From assembly GCA_030248215.1 (NCBI GenBank), contig JASANG010001745.1, positions 62,001-126,000 of the forward strand: a DNA stretch of 64,000 nt, read 5' to 3'. Shown one piece after another: positions 59,868-64,000 of the stretch. This DNA comes from Enoplolaimus lenunculus (lineage: Eukaryota > Nematoda > Enoplea > Enoplida > Thoracostomopsidae). A model generated the notes under the pieces. The model made no database searches. It saw only the letters and a program-made list of their open reading frames with translations, and was not told where the DNA came from. Made by a program: the position numbers and the translations under genes. Positions within the stretch are counted from its first letter, which is position 1; each line of letters starts with the position of its first letter.

Positions 59868-62800
59868 TTATTATTTTTATTATTATTATTATATTTATTA
59901 TTATTATTACTACTACTACTACTAATATTATTATTGTTTCATTTCAGTCGTATGGACTAACAGAATCAGGCATTGCTTGTTGTCAACCACGAGAAATTCC
60001 TGTTGAACGTGTAGTGGCCGAGTCCTGCGGATTTCCGATGAGTTATGTCCAAGCAAAGGTTCGTTTACTAAGGGATCGTCTCATGAAGCAAAACAACGAG
60101 ACTACGTGTCCCACACCAACTGTTTTGTGGTAAATAGTTTTCGAAATATAAAGAGTCGAGCTGTTACGTGAGTAGGAAAAGCTTACCGATTTTGAAACTG
60201 AAAAAATTTGTGGCAAAATTTTAAAATTTCAAAAAGTTAATTTTTTGTGAAGAAAAAATTTTGCTGCGAAATTTTTAAAATTTTAAAATGTTAATTTTTT
60301 GGTGAAGGAAAAATTTTGTTGCAAAATTTTTAAAATCTCAAAAATTTAATTTTTTGTGAAGTAAAAATTTTGTTGCAAAAATTTTTAAAATTTCAAAAAA
60401 TTAGTTTTCTTGTGAAGGAAAAATTTTGTTGCAAAATTTTTAAAATTTCAAAAAATTAATTTTTTGTGAACGAAAATTTTGTTGCAAAATTTTTAAAATT
60501 TCAAAAAGTTAATTTTTTTGTGAAGGTAAAATTTTGCTGCAAAATTTTTAAAATTTTAAAAGCTTAATTTTTTTTGTGAAGGAAAAATTGTATTGCAAAA
60601 TTTTTAAAATGTCAAAAGTTAACTTTTTTGTGAAAATTGTTTAGGTTGTCGCATTGGACAATCCAACGATATCTCTGGGTTCAAATCAACCTGGCGAACT
60701 ATGCTTGAAATCCAAAAGCCAAATGAAATGTTATTTAGGACAACCGGAAAAAACACGTGAAACTATTGACCGTGACGGGTGGCTGCATACTGGTATTAAA
60801 AGCTTTGGTACCGAGAGATGGCGACAAATGCCAATTATTTTCAAATATGAATAGAACAAATGGCCCATGTTACTTAAAGGGGCGTCCTGGTTCCTAGTGG
60901 ATCTATAAAAGAGAAAGTTTAGATTCTAGATTACATTTTTTGGTTAGGCTTAGGCTTACACTTAGGCTTAGGAACACATTTTTGCAACGCTTAGGCTTAG
61001 GCTTAAGAATACGCTTAATCTACTGTTACGCCCCTAAATGTAACATTGGCCGACCAAATAATCAGTTAGTAAATAGGTTTTCAAACTCATTAACTATTGC
61101 AGTTGTTGAACTGAAAATTGGTACAACGAGTAGAGCAAATCAAATACCAAAAATGCGCCAAATTGTGAGTCTCAGTATTCACTGGTTCGAAAGTTGCCCG
61201 ACCAATTCACACAACTGGTGATATGTGCTACACACATTTGTGAATACGGGCTAAGATTTTGGTTCATGAGGAAATAACATCATTGTCGGTGTAGGTGATA
61301 GGACTGGTTTACGAAAGCATGTAGCATATTTTTAAGGTCATTATAGCTACAGGGAATTTTCCATAAGCTGTTTTGGGACAGAAGTTATTGGCAGATGAAA
61401 AGGGAACATCGGTAGCTTGTTTCTGCAGGTTTAAAATCTAAGACGAGTTTGGTTGATGTTTTTAATTGCATTCAGCTTTTCCATTCTGTCGCCGTAACTT
61501 GTAAACTAAATAAATCAAAATTCTTCATAAATCTTGTAGAACTTTTTAACCTTTCAGATCATGAAGATTATTTATAAAAAATCAGTAAATGTGTTTATTG
61601 TTTTATCGGCTTGTATTAGTGTCAATCACCAGTTAGCAATAGGTTTTCAAACAAGTGAGCTGTTGATTTTGTGAATAACAAACTGGCTGAAGTTGTGGAA
61701 ACCAAATCCGCATCAGAAACAGTTTCTCAATATTAGAATGTTGAATTTATTGCTTCAAAGAACAGCAATCACTACCTGCTGATAAGTGCTATATACATTT
61801 GAGAATACAGGCTTTGCTCCAATAGATACGGACGTTCCCAAAATTGAAAAGCGCAGAAGGATCCATTCCTTCCTGGTAACAAATCCTTGTTTATTTGGTG
61901 TACGAAATAGTTGTACCCATCTTATGGCGTATGTTAATTATAGGGCCTGCTCGCTGGGAGACCGGAGAATGTAGGCACTTAGATTCTGGGAAACGTAGGC
62001 TTTCTCTCAAATTTAGGTTCAAAGATTAGGCTTATGTTTAGGCTTAGGTTTAGGCTTAGTATGCCTGGAACTATTATAAATAACATAGGTCTGTTATGTT
62101 ATTTTTGCTTCAGGAGATATCGCACAATTTGACGCAAACGGATATATTTACATTACTGGACGTGTTAAAGAAATCATAAAGTACAAAGGACATCAGGTAT
62201 AAACCTTTATTCGTAACGAATTGCAGGGGTCGCTTCAGTGTTCCCAAACCGATCCCCCACTCACACATGAAGAGCAACTTGTAGTAATTGATAACACTTC
62301 GCGGGACGAAGCGACCAAGAAGTCACAATGCAGTTTTAATAATTTGTATCAGCAGAGACTTCGCCATTTGTCATTTTTTACGGGATCCAAAAATTTTCTG
62401 ACTTCAAATATTAAAAGAGTCCACTTCTGACTTCAAATATTAAAAGAGTCCACTTCTGACGTCAAATATTAAAAGAGTCCACTTCTGACTTCAAATATTA
62501 AAAGAGTCCACTTCTGACTTCAAATATTAAAAGAGTCCACTTCTGACGTCAAATATTAAAAGAGTCCACTTCTGACTTCAAATATTAAAAGAGTCCACTT
62601 CTGACGTCAAATATTAAAAGAGTCCACTTCTGACGTCAAATATTAAAAGAGTCCACTTCTGACTTCAAATATTAAAAGAGTCCACTCTCCAGCGGCTGCA
62701 CAAATGACGAAATACCAATTTCCAAACGTATAATGTACAGTGTGTGTATGCTGTGTTTGCAATTTGTCTATATTGTTGTATATACAGGGCCATTGCAGCA

Positions 62801-63440
62801 GCCCCATAACCCAATTTCAGGGCCCCCAGCCGTTAAAGCGGCTCCCACCGTCAGCCGGTTGAAACAAAAACAGCTGAAGTTTTAAAATGCATCTGGTTTC
62901 TCGCTCGCGAGTTTTGGGGCGTCCACCTTTTGAGTTTGGGGGAAGCCCCTGTCCCTGTCTGCTCCGGCACTGTGTAAATGCATAACTTTTCGCATTTTAA
63001 GCATTCTAAAAATGATCAGGGCTGCATTATACTTATCGTACAGCGCCGTTCGTCACCGTTCGTCACCATACAGTATCGTACTGCATTGACCCGAATAAGA
63101 GGGGGGAGGGTAATAAGAGGGGCGTCCCCATTTTGGTTTCGAATCAATAGAAGTCCGCATCCCTAATAAGAGTCCGGAGACGGACGTCGCCGTACTCGAG
63201 ACGGACGTCGCCAGACGTCATCAACATTATAATAGCGCTACTCTTAATATATTCGGACTGGTTTGTGAGTGGCTTTATCTTGCCTTGCCTGTGTACAGGT
63301 TTTGATTTTAGATCCCACCGGCACAAATTGAAGACATTTTGCTGGGACACCGGGATATTGCCGAAGCAGGAGTAACAGGTCTTCCACATCCCACAGACGG
63401 TGTTGGTGAACTTGCAACCGCGTTCGTTGTTCTCAAACCG
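54240..63440 (+). CDS. Acyl-CoA synthetase, luciferase/4CL type (3' end beyond window)
   Basis: Ten exons: 54240..54403, 56124..56266, 56827..57141, 57695..57862, 58697..58820, 59567..59684, 59948..60058, 60645..60792, 62114..62196, 63312..63440. They give 501 codons in frame. The family activates a carboxylate to an acyl-adenylate with ATP and passes it to CoA. Motifs: [12 protein letters not shown] (phosphate-binding loop, split across exons 3/4), [22 protein letters not shown] (exon 7), RDGWLHTGD (exons 8/9), [13 protein letters not shown] (hinge, exon 9) and [12 protein letters not shown] (exon 10). Family members are about 540-550 residues; the last ~45, with the catalytic lysine and any peroxisomal tail, must lie past 64000. 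All introns are GT-AG; the exon 7 donor (GTTCGT) is weak. The start was chosen as the first ATG after TTTTTTTCAG, 21 bases upstream, which may be a trans-splice or 5'-UTR acceptor. The substrate cannot be told. Confidence 0.92.
54600..54831. mobile_element. CACTGTAAATT TA-MITE, older subtype
   Basis: TA-CACGGTAAATTGCAGTGAG to AGAATTTACAGTG-TA. It is in intron 1 of the synthetase. Confidence 0.88.
55030..55900. repeat. ~170-bp tandem repeat
   Basis: Five units, beginning near 55032, 55205, 55371, 55591 and 55761, each with GATCGACCAATCAACT-type, AGAGATTGGTGTTAC, GTATGAACG and CGATTCCATTGGTGCTAAGT words. One unit carries an extra partial copy. It is in intron 1 of the synthetase, ending about 220 bases before exon 2. 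Confidence 0.93.
57215..57690 (+). repeat. Degenerate tandem array filling intron 3 of the synthetase
   Basis: Repeats of GAAATTTAGTCGGAAAAGTT and ACAAAAATATGATTTTATTT. Many units contain TTTTGAAATTTAG, which is acceptor-like. The array ends at the true exon 4 acceptor (TAATTTTGTTTCAG). Confidence 0.88.
58016..58171. mobile_element. GGCC-ATGTTAC MITE
   Basis: GGACCATGTTACTTTTTGGG to CCTAAGAGTAACATTGGCC with a worn TTAGGC tract. It is in intron 4 of the synthetase. Confidence 0.82.
58246..58412. mobile_element. CCCGTAGCCA-type inverted-repeat element
   Basis: AGGCCGTAGCCATCTC, GGGGGCTAAAATTTTTTC, TTGCAAGCAAGGTTGAAAAT, then CCCTTTGGCTACGGGCTTG. Reversed relative to 41050; it shows both facing ends clearly. 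Confidence 0.65.
59048..59168. mobile_element. ACACGTGCAAG element, one end
   Basis: AAGCCCTATTCGCACGTGAA then GTTTTTGCAGCGAGAACTTT; no matching right end. It is in intron 5 of the synthetase. Confidence 0.5.
59811..59940 (+). repeat. (TTA)n/(CTA)n microsatellite against the exon 7 acceptor
   Basis: ATTATTATTATT with a short ACTACTACT patch, leading within a few bases to GTTTCATTTCAG and exon 7 of the synthetase at 59948. Confidence 0.95.
60180..60640 (+). repeat. ~55-bp tandem array against the exon 8 acceptor
   Basis: About eight units of TTTTTTGTGAAGGAAAAATT and TTGTTGCAAAATTTTTAAAA-type sequence. The last unit merges into AACTTTTTTGTGAAAATTG then TTTAG and exon 8 at 60645. Confidence 0.93.
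60862..61051. mobile_element. GGCC-ATGTTAC MITE with 8-bp target duplication
   Basis: Flanks GAACAAAT and GACCAAAT. GGCCCATGTTACTTAAAGGG to CCTAAATGTAACATTGGCC, TTAGGC tracts inside. It is in intron 8 of the synthetase. Confidence 0.9.
62398..62690. repeat. 29-bp tandem array, ten near-perfect units
   Basis: Unit CTGACTTCAAATATTAAAAG plus AGTCCACTT. Units differ essentially at one position (CTGACTTC or CTGACGTC) in the order T,T,G,T,T,G,T,G,G,T. It lies in intron 9 of the synthetase, well away from the exon 10 acceptor. Confidence 0.97.
63018..63245. mobile_element. GACGG-type element with a nested TACTGTAGTGACC fragment
   Basis: AGGGCTGCATTATACTT at the left; ATTATAATAGCGCTACTCT at the right; CGTTCGTCACC and GAGACGGACGTCGCC inside. 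From about 63085 to 63175 the sequence is instead GACCCGAATAAGAGGG and ATCAATAGAAGTCC, matching 52474..52861. It is in intron 9 of the synthetase. Confidence 0.6.
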
Positions 63441-63879
63441 GTTAGTGAACACAAATGCCAGGATTCGGAAATTTTTGAGGGATACCCACGCGATATCTAA
63501 GAGTGCAAAATAACTCGAGAGCGAAGCGCACAAAAAGCCAAACGCAATTTGGTTTTTTTGAAACATTTTGCCAATTTCAGCTTCTCATGACCTTTCATGA
63601 TCATTTCACAAGGCTGCGCCTTGCGACGCAACAAATTTGCTTCAATGTTACACATGTTATATGCTATCGCTCACAGCTTGCAGAGCTGAATCGTATTGTG
63701 TTAATCTTTAAGCAATCAGACGATTGGTTAACAAGTTATGGTGAAGTAACTGGTTTCAATTGAGTTATTTGACCATAACTCAACCAAATGCCTGATTGTA
63801 TAAAGTTTAACACCACTCGACTCAGCTATGCTAGCTTGCTACGATGGTATATAGTTTGTCCACGTTTTTAGCAAATTTT

Positions 63880-64000
63880 GGCCAATGTTACTTTTAGGGC
63901 CGTAACTGCAGATTAAGCATATTCCTAAGCCTAACCGTTGCAAAAACGTATTCCTAAGCCTAAGCAAAAAATGTAATCTAAAATGTAAAGCATACTCTTT
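63880..64000 (-). mobile_element. GGCC-ATGTTAC MITE, cut by the window edge
   Basis: GGCCAATGTTACTTTTAGGG, then CCTAAGCC tracts, running off the end of the window. Confidence 0.85.

Noticed and set aside
1-64000. CRISPR-like direct repeats
   Set aside because: All regular arrays are head-to-tail minisatellites without unique spacers, in a spliced eukaryotic genome.

Overview
This is an animal (metazoan) nuclear window: AT-rich, intron-rich and packed with short non-coding transposons. A nematode is the best guess, for three modest reasons. TTAGGC, the nematode telomere hexamer, is iterated inside many dispersed repeats. A small secreted cysteine protein resembles nematode chondroitin-proteoglycan (CPG4-like) domains. 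Several start codons sit just behind a T-rich AG, as expected for spliced-leader trans-splicing. None of these is decisive.

Four host genes can be read once exons are joined by eye. (1) Minus strand, 19218 down to at least 17453: a small secreted six-cysteine protein, 3' end uncertain. (2) Plus strand, 22417..32857: a five-exon, 167-residue ML-domain (NPC2/GM2-activator-like) lipid-binding protein. (3) Minus strand, 45415..35534: an eleven-exon, 356-residue D-aspartate oxidase with a peroxisomal AKL tail. (4) Plus strand, 54240 to beyond the window: the first ten exons (501 codons) of an acyl-CoA synthetase of the luciferase/4-coumarate-CoA ligase type. Reading frame and splice phase agree across every junction of genes 2, 3 and 4.

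Layout: 1-16.9 kb is repeat-filled with no gene I can support; 17-19.2 kb holds the cysteine-rich gene; 22.4-32.9 kb the ML gene, whose last intron contains a Penelope-like retroelement (PLE) about 5 kb long plus an inverted truncated copy; 35.5-45.4 kb the D-aspartate oxidase; 45.5-54.2 kb is repeats; 54.2-63.4 kb the acyl-CoA synthetase. The oxidase and the synthetase are divergent neighbours.

At least ten families of short inverted-repeat elements (MITEs) are recognisable. Two families end in GGCC, make 8-bp target duplications (hAT-like) and carry TTAGGC/GCCTAA tracts. The most abundant ends in CACTGTAAATT and inserts at TA.

The most striking observation is that tandem repeat arrays sit directly against 3' splice sites in several introns of these genes. 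In the ML gene the repeated 97-bp unit contains the acceptor plus the first codons of exon 4, giving four decoy exon starts. In the oxidase about 35 copies of a 30-bp unit each repeat the 14-nt acceptor TTTTTCAATTTCAG that exon 2 really uses. I would check these first.
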